From contig OX465579.1 of assembly GCA_950022655.1 (NCBI GenBank), positions 15,909,088 to 15,973,087 of the forward strand: DNA of 64,000 bases. Reading direction: 5' to 3'. The notes under the pieces are model-generated. The model was not told where the DNA came from and made no database searches. It saw nothing but the letters and a program-made list of their open reading frames with translations. The first letter of the stretch is position 1; every line of letters starts with the position of its first letter. The DNA comes from Alentia gelatinosa. Lineage: Eukaryota > Annelida > Polychaeta > Phyllodocida > Polynoidae. A program made the position numbers and the translations under genes. This document shows, one piece after another, positions 10,957 to 21,608 of the stretch.

Positions 10957-11518
10957 GGCATTGTCAAAGTCGACAGTCTAAAGAGATCTACTTAACATCG
11001 CCACTGCAGAGCCTACACTATAAAACAGGGCATGCCCATGAAGAAACTTTTTAATTATCTATTCAATAACATTTATTAATAAAGCGTAGGAAATACGTGG
11101 CGTTGGCTATAGCGACTACTGAGCAAGTGAGCCCGCGAAAATACCTGTCAGAACCGTTCTGATTGGTTTGCCAGTAAACAAAAATCAGTGTTTAACCTCC
11201 TAATTTTCCGATGAAAACGCACAAAAGTGCGCGAGGCAAATATTCATAAGGGTCATTTATATATTCATAATGGTAATTTATTGACAAAGCATTCGCCTAT
11301 TGGTGTCTTCCTTAGATGATCCATGGACAACACATAAGATAATGCAGGACAACATACACTCATTTGTAGGATAACTTAGGTACTAAACTTATTTCATATA
11401 AATATGCAATCAATGATGACTTGATCATATCATAAACATACAGGTCAAAATTAGCATACCACGGTACAACGTAATCTCATGAATATAACTTTATGCTTAT
11501 TAATTCTTCTTTACATTT
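10957..11518. other. Unannotated AT-rich stretch
   Basis: No gene is seen. A TTCTGATTGGTTTGCCAGTAA block near 11158-11178 resembles 240-260. Confidence 0.35.
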
Positions 11519-12039
11519 TCAGAGTTCCCCTCTAGGTATTAGTTGTATATCAGATTTAAATTTGTCCCACAGTTGTACTCCTGTGAATAATGGCGAATTG
11601 AAACCATGTACTGAATTAACCACACATTGAATTCCGTAGAGGTAAGTACGAAACTTCCAACCTAACTCCCATGGGAGACTACGTCCAGACAAAAGACACC
11701 CATCGGCTCTCAGTTGATGAGAAAAAGCGACCACTTCTGAGATAGAATCAATCAGAGGTTCGTGACACCAGCAACTCGGTAGTGGAAGCCAAGCCAGCCC
11801 ACCAACTTTTACACCAACTTCGCCCAATACCGTCAGCCTCCGCACGACACACGGCACTCTCCATGCTCCACTCTCCACCCAGAGTCCAGCTCAGTTTTCC
11901 CAGCGTTTACCTCCATCCATTGATCCTCGCGAACGCCCCCCCTCCTCCCTCCCCAACGCATACCTGAGGCACAGATTGATCTGCTTTTTCCCTATTCACC
12001 CCTCCTGCCCCACCCCAGCTTCCAAACAAAGTTGCTTTT

Positions 12040-12235
12040 ATCTGTGACTGACATCGAAACACGTGTGCTTTTTCCCCACGGCTCGGCGGCCATCGCGTCC
12101 GTACCCGTGCGCAGGCCAGGTGCGCAGGTTCCGGTCGGGAACGCGCAGCCTGCTTCCGTCACTTTTTCTCGCGGCCGGTCGGCTGGGGTAATAGGGGTGA
12201 AGCCAGAGGTGCACAAATGGAAGCAGCATTGTTAA
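12040..12235. other. Small CpG-rich patch
   Basis: CpG-dense sequence with ACACGTGT (E-box) near 12060 and GGTCGGGAACGCGCAG. Open frames on both strands are short and overlapping, and I do not call a gene. It could be a regulatory element. Confidence 0.25.
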
Positions 12236-12672
12236 TTGTCAAAGTGGGGTTGTGGCAGGCACCCCCTCCCACCCACCCTCCCTCCCTACCTCCCCCGACA
12301 CCCACACACCCCTCATCTCCGAGCACAACGAGTTAATAACAAGCTCCCGGGTGATATTTCTATTATATCCCCCCTGACCTTTACCATTATCGCTCACACC
12401 AGGAGAAGTAGGGATGTGAATGGTGACCTTCAACTCAGTCCATTAGCGATGAGCTGTTGGTATCTCATGGATAAAGCATGTCAAATGCATGTTCAGCTTT
12501 TTTTCCGACTACGTCCCTTCAGCTTATGTCTACCTGCGTATATTTGGACTTGCAGCAGACCATGAAAAATTAATTATTTATTGTATTATCAACTCGTGAG
12601 ATGAAAATAATTCATTTTTTTGGTTGGATTTATTGTATCTTGGTCCATACGCCATAGATTTTGATCGCAGAG

Positions 12673-12960
12673 TAATGCCTGGCGTCCACCTACTACGATA
12701 GCAATTTAGATCTACCGATATGGCACCAATACAAAAAGCAAGTATCGGAGGCATATCGGGAAGGTGCAAAATCGTAGACATATGTCTAGACATGCCAATC
12801 CACCACGCATTGTATGGGGTTTTTACCTGTGTCTAATCGCAGAAACGTGGTCAACTGCCCCGATATTAGGTGACCTTCCACCGCGATTTTGATTTTGTAT
12901 CGGGAGGTACATCGTAGACCATATCGGAGCTATATCGTAGTAGGTAGACGCCGGGCCTAA
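12673..12960 (+). mobile_element. GGCCCGG MITE, first of a tandem pair
   Basis: Full length, with a drifted left end (GCCTGGCGTCCACC). Its right terminal GGGCC is followed by TAA, which is at once the left flank of the next copy. Internal blocks are in family order. Confidence 0.88.
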
Positions 12961-13245
12961 GGCCCGGCGTCCACCTACTACGATAGAATCGTAGACCTCC
13001 CGATATGGCACCGATACAAAATGTCAAAATCGGTGCCATATCGGGAAGGTGCAAAATCGTAGACATATGTCTAGACATGCCAATTCACCACGCGTTGTAT
13101 GGGGTCTTTATCGGTGTCTAATCGCAGAAACGTGGTCAACTGCCCCGATATCAGGCAACCTTCCGACGCGATTCTGAGTTTTTATCGGGAGGTGCATCGT
13201 AGACCATATCGGTGCCATATCGTAGTAGGTGGACGCCGGGCCTTA
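12958..13245 (+). mobile_element. GGCCCGG MITE, second of a tandem pair
   Basis: Full length and close to the family consensus. It shares the TAA at 12958-12960 with the preceding copy and ends GGGCC-TTA. The head-to-tail arrangement implies insertion of one copy exactly at the flank of the other, or unequal exchange. Confidence 0.9.
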
Positions 13246-13605
13246 TTCACGAAATAAAGCTGAGTGAAATATAATGTACATAGCAGTCAAACAAGGTATT
13301 TGAAAAAATATCATTCCTATGGATAAACTTGTACCATGGGTGAGATTAATAGATATACAGTCTGACATCATTTCCAACCTTAATGCAAATATCATAGGAA
13401 GATGAAGAAATGTGAAACATTTGAACATGGGAAGGTCCATATGCAAACAGAACTTTCTCCATATAAAATATACATAAATATATAGTCTGACACAATGGAT
13501 ATGGTTTGTGACAGTTTTTACATAATGGGTAATAGTTTACTGAGACTTTGTATACCATGGATAATTAGATCTGACACGCTAGATTCCTACGAGTCATATC
13601 CTACA

Positions 13606-14117
13606 TAAGGCCCGTTTCCATTGACTGATGAAAAGGGTGTAGATTTTGTTAGTTCTCCTAAAAGCCCATTTCCATTTTGCCTCAGCAGTGCTAAAGGTCC
13701 GTTGGTGGTGCCTGACTATAGATCGGTGAGGGCCAATGTAAATAAGCTATTAGGAGAACTAAGAAAATCAATACCCTTTTTGTCGGCCAATGGAAACAGG
13801 CCCATATGTATCCTAAAAGGCCTGTTTCCATTGGCCGATCTCCCGTCACTGATCTACAGTCAGGAACCACCGACAGACTTTTGGTACTGCTGACACAAAA
13901 TCGGTCAATGGAAACGACCCAGCTCGTGAAATGACCCACGACTTTTTCTGCTTATATTATGCAATGTGGCACCACCCACCATTGAGTGCAAGCTTGGTCA
14001 CTGAGTGAAATCTGCTACCCTTCTATATAGACGCATAGTGAGTGGCACCACTGACAGACTTTCTGGGTAACTGAAAAAATCTACACCCTTTTCATCGGCC
14101 AATGGAAACAGGCCTTT
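13606..14117. mobile_element. GTTTCCATTG MITE, composite copy
   Basis: The outer inverted repeats span about 39 bp. The left end starts GGCCCGTTTCCATTGACTGA and continues into AAAAGGGTGTAGATTTT; the right end is its complement, ending CCAATGGAAACAGGCC. Inside are two further pairs of the same termini (13650-13812 and 13822-13920), so copies have inserted into copies. Blocks such as CAGTCAGGAACCACCGACAG recur at 23337-23420. Non-coding. Confidence 0.8.
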
Positions 14118-14413
14118 ATCTCACCCCTGGAATAAATGTCCATAGGCTTAACATGGGGAACTCGTTCTCCATGCCCCTACAAGTATTGTAGTCCGTTCTC
14201 CATGGTCTATATATCCTGTGTGTTTTCCATTCTTTTAGTATGTACAGGGGTGAGATAAATACAGAAAGCAACTCGTTTTGGTCAAAGAAGTTATTCTCGA
14301 ACTCGTTTGAATACTACGCGATATTCACTTGGCTATCACCTCGTTCATATCACACCACATCAAACTCGTGGAGAACGACGACTTTGACCAAAACTTGTTG
14401 GTTTCTTCTTTAA
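14115..14413 (+). mobile_element. TATCTCACCCC foldback element, near full length
   Basis: The head TATCTCACCCCTGG runs to CAGGGGTGAGATA (about 14117-14257). The tail hairpin (14263-14410) has arms with AACTCGTTTTGGTCAAAG and ends GGTTTCTTCTTTA. The tip is CACTTGGCTATCACCTCGTTC (about 14326-14346). It directly abuts the right end of the preceding MITE. Confidence 0.85.
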
Positions 14414-14739
14414 TATGTATACCTATAGGGGACAGAGCCATTGTTAGTTCACGAAGCAGTCACTAGGTGGTCGGGGGACAAACCTGTTTTCTGGCTCTTT
14501 GTTCTTACAAAATTCAACTGCCTTTCAATATTTTACCATGGTTCCCTTGACTCTCTACACCCATCCCAAAGTAGGATGACATAATAACTAAACCCAAGAC
14601 ATGATATTTTCCATATGGAACACTTTATATAAATATGTGAGCAAGGCCAAAGTTGTGACATTTCCCAATTATCACTCACTTCTTTTCCACCTCCTTTAGT
14701 GAAGAACACCTACTTTTTCACCTTCTTTAGTGAAGAACA

Positions 14740-15125
14740 CCTACTCGGGGGGCGTCATGGCGGCGCCCATGGATCATAGGCTATATGCCGTATACCCAGC
14801 GAGCGCTGGCGACAGGCACCCAGCGGTAGCCTCATTGGTAGACGGGCGGGGAGGGTAGAGAAGGTGTAATTGTTACCTGTGATCGCGGATCAAGTTACTC
14901 GGCAGCCTCACCTGGCCCTCCTCCAGGTGATCAAAGGCCGTGGAGGAGTCGCAGATGGCGCTGCAGTCGAGCTGCAAAGCCAGGCGTTGTCAGGTGCAAA
15001 GCCTTGATGCGGCTGGTACCGGACTACCTCTTGCAGACTCAAGCCACTGCGGAGAGAACCAGCGAAGCGCCATTTGCTTTCAGGGACGGGTGGTTGATCA
15101 ATGGTCTGTCACAATCGTGTTGTAA
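14740..15125. other. CpG-rich patch
   Basis: GC-rich sequence with GTCATGGCGGCGCCC near 14754 and a small frame at 14940-15125 without recognisable features. An AGAACACCTACT/CACCTTCTTTAGTGA block is duplicated just upstream (about 14692-14745). It could be regulatory; no gene is supported. Confidence 0.25.
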
Positions 15126-15232
15126 AGATTCTTAACGACCATCCCCACCCCCACTGCTGTCTGTGTAACGTTATCAGCTTCATGTGGTCGGTTCAGCTTT
15201 TGTAGGATAATTAATAGCTCGTTAATAATTAC

Positions 15233-15373
15233 CTCTAAATATTCTCATCACTTTATCCGCAATATCTAGGAAAAGTATGGCGGTAGTTTAAAAGTGTAGA
15301 GCATGTTGCGTTTTCAAATACCGCCATGCTTTTTCCGGGATATTGCGGATAAAGTGATGAGAATATTTAGAGG
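15233..15373. repeat. Hairpin with ~54-bp arms
   Basis: The arms at about 15233-15286 and 15319-15373 carry CTCTAAATATTCTCATCACT and CCGCAATATC. The loop of about 32 bp has no CTCGGC core. No second copy is seen in the window. Confidence 0.85.
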
Positions 15374-15393
15374 ATGACAAATCTCCAAATAAA

Positions 15394-15510
15394 GGCACTC
15401 GTTCAAACGCTGCGCGATATTCACTCCGCTTCGCGTCGTGAATATCGCTCCGCGTTTGAACTCGTGGAGAACGGCGACTCAGCCCAAACCTTGTTGGTTT
15501 CTTCCTTAGT
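15394..15510 (+). mobile_element. Foldback tail fragment
   Basis: The right-hand tail of the TATCTCACCCC family, ending in AAACCTTGTTGGTTTCTTCC. A compact, almost perfect inner hairpin (GTTCAAACGC with GCGTTTGAAC) has the tip CACTCCGCTTCGCGTCGTG (15422-15440). The head is missing. Confidence 0.8.
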
Positions 15511-15750
15511 CCCTTTACGTGGGTGATTGTTGCATATATTTTTTAATATCATTCCTACGGGTAAACTTGTACCAGGGGCGAAATAATGTCTACTATTAGC
15601 CGAATATCCTATCTCTATTTGAATAAAAATAAATGTACAACGTTACCACAAAGTTCCCAATTAAGACGTCTAGAATAAAAGAGCACACCGAAACCGCCAC
15701 CTTGGTACGCATTAAAGCGGATCTACCTTCAACTCCCTCCCTCCCCCCTT

Positions 15751-16090
15751 TTAAATACGATGAGGATTTCGTTTTAACAACGGTACTTTGTCGTGGAGCA
15801 GTATAATGATGCGACCACCGGAACCACAAGCTGGGCTGCCCGAGATCCTCTTCAAACAATTCCTCTTCGTGACTAGCTCTGTGGACACTTTCATCTCAAG
15901 TCCTTCCTCGTCCGGGGTAAAAGTTCGCCGGGGCCAGCGCCCGCTAACAAGATGGCGCCGCTACCGGCCGCATTGCATTCTGGGATAGTTGGACCGACGC
16001 GGGTCTCATTATTGGACACTGGAGGCTAATTGGGCCCCAGCGGCGGACTGCTGGCCAAAGGGGATGTGGGTTTGGGAGAGGTGGGTGTAT
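15751..16090. promoter_or_regulatory. Promoter-like CpG patch with YY1 and ZNF143/STAF-like sites
   Basis: AACAAGATGGCGCCG (YY1 type) at about 15947-15960 is followed 15 bp later by GCATTCTGGGATAGTTG (15975-15991), which resembles the ZNF143/STAF site in reverse. This pairing is typical of animal TATA-less promoters. On the plus strand the YY1 ATG opens a 25-codon frame. On the minus strand an ATG at 15894 opens a 47-codon frame ending at 15751 (starts MKVSTELVTK), with a favourable context. I recognise neither product. Either could be a first exon. Confidence 0.45.
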
Positions 16091-16607
16091 GTTGAGTGGG
16101 GAGGAGGGACATTTAGCAGGCACGTGTTTTTAGTGAGAGGTCACGGGGTTTAATGAGTGGTGGTGACTTTCTAGTCTGTGTTGTTTCTGTGACTGTCTGA
16201 GAAGAGAATTGACCCCTTTAAGAGCCAACTCCCGCGAAGTTGACAATGACCTTTTTAAGGTCATTGGAGTTTGAATAAAATCATAACGTTTATTTTTTTT
16301 TTTTATTTAACATAAAGTATCTCTCGCCGAATTGCTGAATGATCATTAAGCCTGGAAATAATAAATACAACTCAAAGCGGATGGATAAAGTATATTGAAA
16401 CAAAGATATCCAGGTATTCTTTATATTCATTGTGTACATAATTGGGTGTTTTCAAAAGGGCGATCACGAGATCCGCCTTAACCAATAGAAAAGCACCTTG
16501 ACAAAAAATGATTTTCTTGCCAACCAGGATTCTTTTAGTAGTGTTTTCTAAGGCATATATCTTGGCAAGATATCCAGCTGCTTTGTTGTGTTATTTATAG
16601 TGCATCG

Positions 16608-16895
16608 TAAGGGCCGGCGTCCACCTACTACGATAGAATCGTAGAGCTCCCGATATGGCACCGATACAAAATGTCAAAATCGGTGCCATATCGGGAAGGT
16701 GCAAAATCGTAGACATACGTCTAGACATGCCAATCCACCATGCATTGTATGGGGTTTTTATCGGTGTCTAATCGTAGAAACATAGTCAACTGCCCCGATA
16801 TTAGGTAACCTTCCGACGCGATTTTGATTTTGTATCGGAAGGTGCATCGTGGACCATATCGGAGCCATATCGTAGTAGGTGGACGCAGGGCCTTA
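16608..16895 (+). mobile_element. GGCCCGG MITE, full length
   Basis: Termini GGGCCGGCGTCCACC and GGTGGACGCAGGGCC with TAA and TTA outside. All internal blocks are in family order. Confidence 0.9.
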
Positions 16896-16907
16896 AGATT
16901 ATGCTAG

Positions 16908-17283
16908 CTTTACACCAGTCCACAGCCGCCACGTTTCAGTGGTCCGTGGAGCACCGTGAGGCAACGTGGACACAAACGTGAGGGACATGACATGACCCAG
17001 GGGGACAGGATGGACAAACGTGACAGACCGTGACGCACACTGGTTGCCGTGGTCACCGGGGAAGAATTATGAGTCAGCAAAATATTTTCCCGGCTGGCCA
17101 CGGTTGTACTGAGACGGCCACTACCACACAATGTGACTGAACGTGTGGGAACACAGGCGGCTGTACACGGTGGAAAAAAACGTGAGGGAAGTATCAAAAC
17201 GTAGCTGGCCGTACAGTGAACCGTGGACAAAATAGACCCCTTAAACGTCCCTGAACCTGATCCCCGGGGTCTCAGTGTAAACG
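16908..17283. repeat. CGTG-rich segment with weak inverted ends
   Basis: AACGTG occurs at least five times, and GGACAAA/CCGTGG blocks recur. Weak inverted ends (GCTTTACACCAG and CAGTGTAAACGC) suggest a mobile element. A 106-codon minus-strand frame across it has low complexity and no recognisable domain, so I do not call it a gene. Confidence 0.4.
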
Positions 17284-17414
17284 CAAATTCAACCGCAACG
17301 ATTTGAAAAAAAAATTATTTAGCAGAAATACAACATACAGCTCTGCTGATCTCCCTCTGCAGCTCTGGGTCGATACACCAGCTACATACACAGTATAATC
17401 TCTACACAGAATTA

Positions 17415-17674
17415 CTATCGTAAAACTAGATGAGTTTTAATCTTGGCCACCGTATGCCACGACTGGAGTTTGGCATAGTGACTTTATGAGGTGAAGCCGA
17501 GTCCGAAGCTAAAACTCCAGGAGTGGCATGCAGTGGCCAAGATTAAAACGAATCAGGTTTTGATTTTATCCTACCCAGTCTCCTCGATTTTGGAATATTA
17601 CAATTCTGTATGCCACTAGTGGCATATACAACTCAATGTTAAGCCTACGGGATTTTATATTAGGGGTAGGATAA
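17415..17674 (+). mobile_element. TATCCTACCCC foldback, CCACCGTATGCC subfamily
   Basis: The hairpin (17434-17549) has arms carrying TTTTAATCTTGGCCACC and CCGTATGCCACGACTGGAG. Its tip is GAGGTGAAGCCGAGTC. It is followed by the ATCCTACCC...GGGGTAGGATAA head in reverse order. Relatives are 18090-18387 and 52454-52758. Confidence 0.85.
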
Positions 17675-17683
17675 TATAATGAA

Positions 17684-17822
17684 ACATCACAAAATTTCAT
17701 ATGATTGTTTCTATGGCGTGAGTTGTCTTTGCGAAATGATATCACAAAGCGGAGCTGAGTGATATCTGTAGCAGAAGACAATAAATGCCATGTAAACAAT
17801 TATATGAAATTGAGTGATGTTT
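17684..17822. repeat. Hairpin, ~55-bp arms, core in reverse
   Basis: The arms run from AAACATCAC at 17682 to GTGATGTTT at 17821, with TTTCATATGATTGTTT and TATGAAATTGAG inside. The tip is GATATCACAAAGCGGAGC followed by TGAGTGATATC (17738-17766), the reverse complement of the common core type. It sits between two TATCCTACCC-type heads, so it may be the tail of either neighbour. Confidence 0.8.
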
Positions 17823-18089
17823 AGATTTTATCCTACCCTATCACTAGTTTTTAACTTCATATGTTACCAGTGGCATATAAATATTTTATGGCATAACCAT
17901 GGCATACAATGACAATGACAACAGAATATGAGACTCAGAGCCACTATGGTTTACAACAATTCACACGTTAGTACACGGTGTCACATATTTTGGCGGAATG
18001 TGGCTGCTGGGGCCGCCATGGTTCAGTGTAAGCATTACCATGACTACTCACCTCCTTTCTATAAAGCATCCCGGTATTAGAGTTAGATT

Positions 18090-18387
18090 CTATCGTAAAA
18101 CTGGATGAGTTTTAATCTGGAGCACCGTATGCCACGACTGGATTTTGGCATAGTGATTTCACTAGGCAGAGCCGAGTGAAGTCCGGAGCCAAAACTCCAG
18201 GAGTGGAATGCAGTGGCCACGATTAAAACGAAACAGATTTTATCCTTCCCTGTCTCCTCGATTTGGAATATTACGTGATAAAAATTCTGTAAGCCACTAG
18301 TGGAATATGAAACTCCGTATGCCAGGCAGCGTGGCATACGGAAACTCAATGTTTAGCCTATGGGATTTTATATTAGGGGTAGGATAA
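18090..18387 (+). mobile_element. TATCCTACCCC foldback, CCACCGTATGCC subfamily
   Basis: It has the same parts as 17415-17674 but a better-preserved head, including AACTCAATGTTTAGCCTATG and AGGGGTAGGATAAA. The hairpin (18109-18228) is capped by TTTCACTAGGCAGAGCCGAG. Confidence 0.85.
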
Positions 18388-18874
18388 AACCGTGATATCC
18401 TTCTGTTAACCTTGAACATCAGAAAACTGAACCAGAAACTATACAATACATCACTGGTAACAAAAAGCAGATTACGCCCATTTGAGGGTCAGATAACGTA
18501 ATATATAAAGGGAATAACTGCAATTATTGGGCATATATAGGCTCATAGTACATGTATGTTCTTGTATGTCCACATATAATTAAAGATCAACCCATTTAAT
18601 GTAGGAAAGTCGTTAGACTGCCTTTCCCGATGGAAGCTGCCTGAACGCAGGTGCCCGACCCTTCCTGTTCTCTAACCACTGGATAAAAGCACAAACCTCG
18701 CCAGATCATATTTCCATTATTCCCTTCCAAATTACCTGGACATTGAAGGCGTCCTTTGTAAAGCAGAGAAAACTGGGTGCGGGAGGAGGGGGTCTTTGGT
18801 TTGTGTTTTATTTCTTGGACTCATGCCCGCCAACCAGACCCACTCACTGTAGACGCGACGGTGGTGAACATAGA

Positions 18875-19318
18875 TAATAAACGATGGTTTTGTGGACAGG
18901 CGGTCGTAAACCACGAGGTAGTGACGCATAGTAATACACGAGTGTCAGCAAGTTTATTACGACGTCAACCTTGAGTGGTTTGCAGAGGCGCATATCCAAA
19001 CCATCATTTGTTGTATTTATTATCCATTTTCATCAGTAAATTATATCTAGGAATTTCCATATCAAAGGAAGTAAATTATATCTAGGAATTTCCATATCAA
19101 AGGACATATCAATAAGAACTTTATTTTTGCTCTATAGCACTATGGGACTATCTTGCCGTCCACAATGGCTTTGAGGTTATAGAACAGGGATTTGAATCCA
19201 TATACCATGGATCATGCATCTGACAGTTTTTACATAATGGATAATGGTTTACTGAGTCCCCATACATTTTCGATGGATACTTCGTATACCATGGATAACA
19301 AAAGGCTTGTAATGTGGC
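18875..19318 (+). repeat. ATACCATGG dispersed repeat with hairpin
   Basis: A hairpin (18875-19020) with arms carrying AATAAACGATGGTTTTGTGG and CCAAACCATCATTTG is followed by TTTGCTCTATAGCACTATGG, ATACCATGGATCATG and GATACTTCGTATACCATGG. A perfect tandem duplication of 35 bp lies inside (19035-19069 and 19070-19104). The full order recurs at 39775-40150; the ATACCATGG end is amplified at 61085-61840. Confidence 0.75.
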
Positions 19319-19685
19319 ATTTCAGCTGCCGATTATGACTACCGATTATGGGATTTCGCACCGCCGACCGATTATGTGATACTTTTTGTTCAATAATAGT
19401 CAGGTGGAGACAAAAACGGTCAACGATTTTTCTTTCCAACATTACGCAATATGGCACCACCGACCGACGTTTGAGGCGACCGATGAAATCAACCATGTTG
19501 AATTTATCGGTGGCGGCGACCATAAATCGGTCGGTGACCAACTCCATTTCCCCCTAAAAACAGTGGGTTTTTTCAACATCATCGGTTTAGGGGGTTCCAT
19601 CTTCATGTTGGTTAGGTTCTATACTTCTTGAAAAATTGGGGCACATGGAACAGATAATCGGTCATGTGGAAACAGAGTACATGCT
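19318..19685. mobile_element. ACCGATTATG repeat, probably a MITE relative
   Basis: Repeated ACCGATTATG, CACCGACCGA and ATCGGTCGGTGAC blocks and a CATGTGGAAACAG end resemble the GTTTCCATTG and ACCGATTT MITE families. Clear terminal repeats could not be fixed. Confidence 0.45.
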
Positions 19686-20151
19686 TTCGGGTGAACCATT
19701 GTCAGCAAGCGATTATTGTCTAGAGTGCATTTTTGTGTACAGCTTTTATCATGACGAAAAAGAGTTTACATCTACAAAGTCATGACTTCCTCGTACAACA
19801 AGATCAAAAACGGAAACAGCATCTCTGTCATAACTAATACTGCAAATCAGTAGATTATCAGTCAGGGACTTTGGTCATGCATTCATCATTAAGAAATCAA
19901 CTATAATATTAATCATGGATATGTTGAAAACAAAATATACTATGGACTGATCATCTATTTCTTTGCCAGGTTACAGACAGACATAGACACCGTATTTATA
20001 CAGCTTATACAATATAGGTAATATTACAGGTAATATTACCATAAAGATGTACAGGACAAAACAGTGATACACATTGGGGTAACTAAGCAGAGAAAGAAAA
20101 AAGTCAAGTCGCACAACTTACAAATTCATTCATAAATCTTCAAATTTTTAG

Positions 20152-20369
20152 TCATCTCAATGCAACGGGGAAGCTATTATCAAAAGGGAGAGTTTTCAGT
20201 TTGGACTTAAGGACACTGCATTCTTGCATTGCTTGTGTGTCCTTGTCGAGAGCATCCCAAAGTTGCATACCATGGTACGAAGGGGATATTTTATATAGAT
20301 CTTTCACTGGGCGCCTGAGTTTAATCTTTATCTTATCATTACTCCTTGTCACTCGGGTTCTCTCAACAA
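20152..20369 (-). pseudogene. LINE reverse-transcriptase ORF, C-terminal fragment
   Basis: The minus-strand frame shows a run typical of the far C-terminus of non-LTR retrotransposon ORF2 proteins. It has TRSNDK, then LRRPVKDLYKISPSYHGMQL followed by WDALDKDTQ, then VLKSKLKTL, ending at a TGA at about 20152. In these elements a segment of the form RSFxYRGxxLWNxLP followed by FKxxL lies downstream of the catalytic domain. Only about 70 codons remain; the upstream part is cut off by the MITE at 20373. The catalytic motifs are absent, so it cannot be active. It is the only protein homology in the window that I consider reliable. Confidence 0.6.
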
Positions 20370-20682
20370 TTAAGCCCAATGCCCATCTACCGATTTCGGA
20401 ATATCCATGTACCTTTGTCGGCGACAAACGGACCGTAATTTGTCTCAGGCGAGGCATCCTAATGGAGTCGGCCGTAGTCGTTAGATGTAGGACAGCTAGG
20501 CAAGGGTGAGCCACCGATTAGTAGACCGATTTGCTTAGGAATGATACCCACCAACCCCTCTCCTCGATGTCCGGCCGTCGAGCGATGGGTTACGTAATTT
20601 GCCTGCGAAAAGATCACCGACTCTTATACGATTTGCGAGCTAATCGTTCAACCCTTAATCGGTAGATGGGCATTGGGCTTTA
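20370..20682 (+). mobile_element. ACCGATTT MITE inserted in the LINE fragment
   Basis: Inverted ends AGCCCAATGCCCATCTACCG and its near-perfect complement are flanked by TTA at 20370-20372 and 20680-20682. The interior holds TTTGTCGGCGACAAACGG and CTCAGGCGAGG. A second copy is at 23528-23945. TTA duplication and size suggest the same broad class as the GGCCCGG MITEs. Confidence 0.85.
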
Positions 20683-20829
20683 GGTTCTCATCATTTGAGG
20701 ACCACCTGTGCATCATAGCAGTGCATATAATCGGTGGGGTTTGCGTCGGCAGGTGGAAACGCCACATTACTGCTTGCTCTGAGGCGCCTACAACTACCAG
20801 TCTAAATTGAATTTATCATCCACCTTTTC

Positions 20830-20990
20830 CTGACAAGTGACGTTTCGATATGAGTTCATTTAGGTATGCACTATTTTTCAGTACGCACTATTTTTCCGTA
20901 TGCCCGCGTTATTGGAAACCGGAGCATACATATATGCTGTATGCTCCTGCTATGGTCATACACACCCACTATGTGTTTCTATGGAGACTT
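20830..20990 (-). mobile_element. GCATAC element, partial reverse copy
   Basis: TATGCACTATTTTTC, TACGCACTATTTTTCCGTAT, GGAGCATACATATATGCTG and CACTATGTGTTTCTATGGA match the reverse strand of 45055-45300. The hairpin part is missing. Confidence 0.7.
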
Positions 20991-20993
20991 TCT

Positions 20994-21340
20994 GTTAACC
21001 CTTTCCCTGCAGCACCCAGTTTCCCTGCTCAGCATTACAAGGCAGGCATTGCCTACCCAAACGACCCTGCAACGACATTTTTTTAAAATAGTAATGTCAC
21101 ATGTTATGTCATGGGATTTAAGTAGTTTACCTTGGTGACTGATCACGTTTTGTTATACCAAATCAAAAGTCAATATGGCTCTTATACATTGTAAACAATT
21201 CTTTTGAATCAAACAATCATCTTTTTACCAATTGAATTTTGTATATAAGTATCAATGATGCCTCTACGATGCCTGGAGGTATCTTTCTGCCGTAGCCAGG
21301 GGAGTGCCTGGATGCATCTTTCTGCTGTTAAATGGTTAAC
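20994..21340. mobile_element. TTAACCCTTT element, short copy
   Basis: It begins TTAACCCTTTCCCTGCAGCA and ends near CTGTTAAATGGTTAAC. Inside is CGATGCCTGGAGGTATC plus GTGCCTGGATGCATC, one or two copies of the motif that is amplified at 43335-44105. This is the unexpanded form of that element. Confidence 0.6.
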
Positions 21341-21608
21341 AATTAACACATTTGTTTACAAGAAAAGGTCTGAAGAACCCCAACAGAAGTAAAACGGCGG
21401 CGGATACAGACATTGGGGGTAATTGGGTTCATGTTGGGTGGCAAATAACTATAGTCAGGATACGTGATAAAGATTGATGGCAACAGGGATTCCCCTAAAT
21501 TCTACACCAAGCTACAAACGATGATGTATCTTACACTTATCAAGATGAATAGCTTTAGTATTGATGTCTAGTTATTGTAGGAGTTTTACTTATATAGAAC
21601 ATCCTGAC

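Noticed and set aside
11519..11878. Minus-strand 119-codon frame with GVQLWDKFKSD near its end, resembling a LINE ORF2 tail
   Set aside because: Only the short GVQLWDK stretch resembles the family. The rest of the frame lacks the expected upstream pattern, unlike the better case at 20152-20369.
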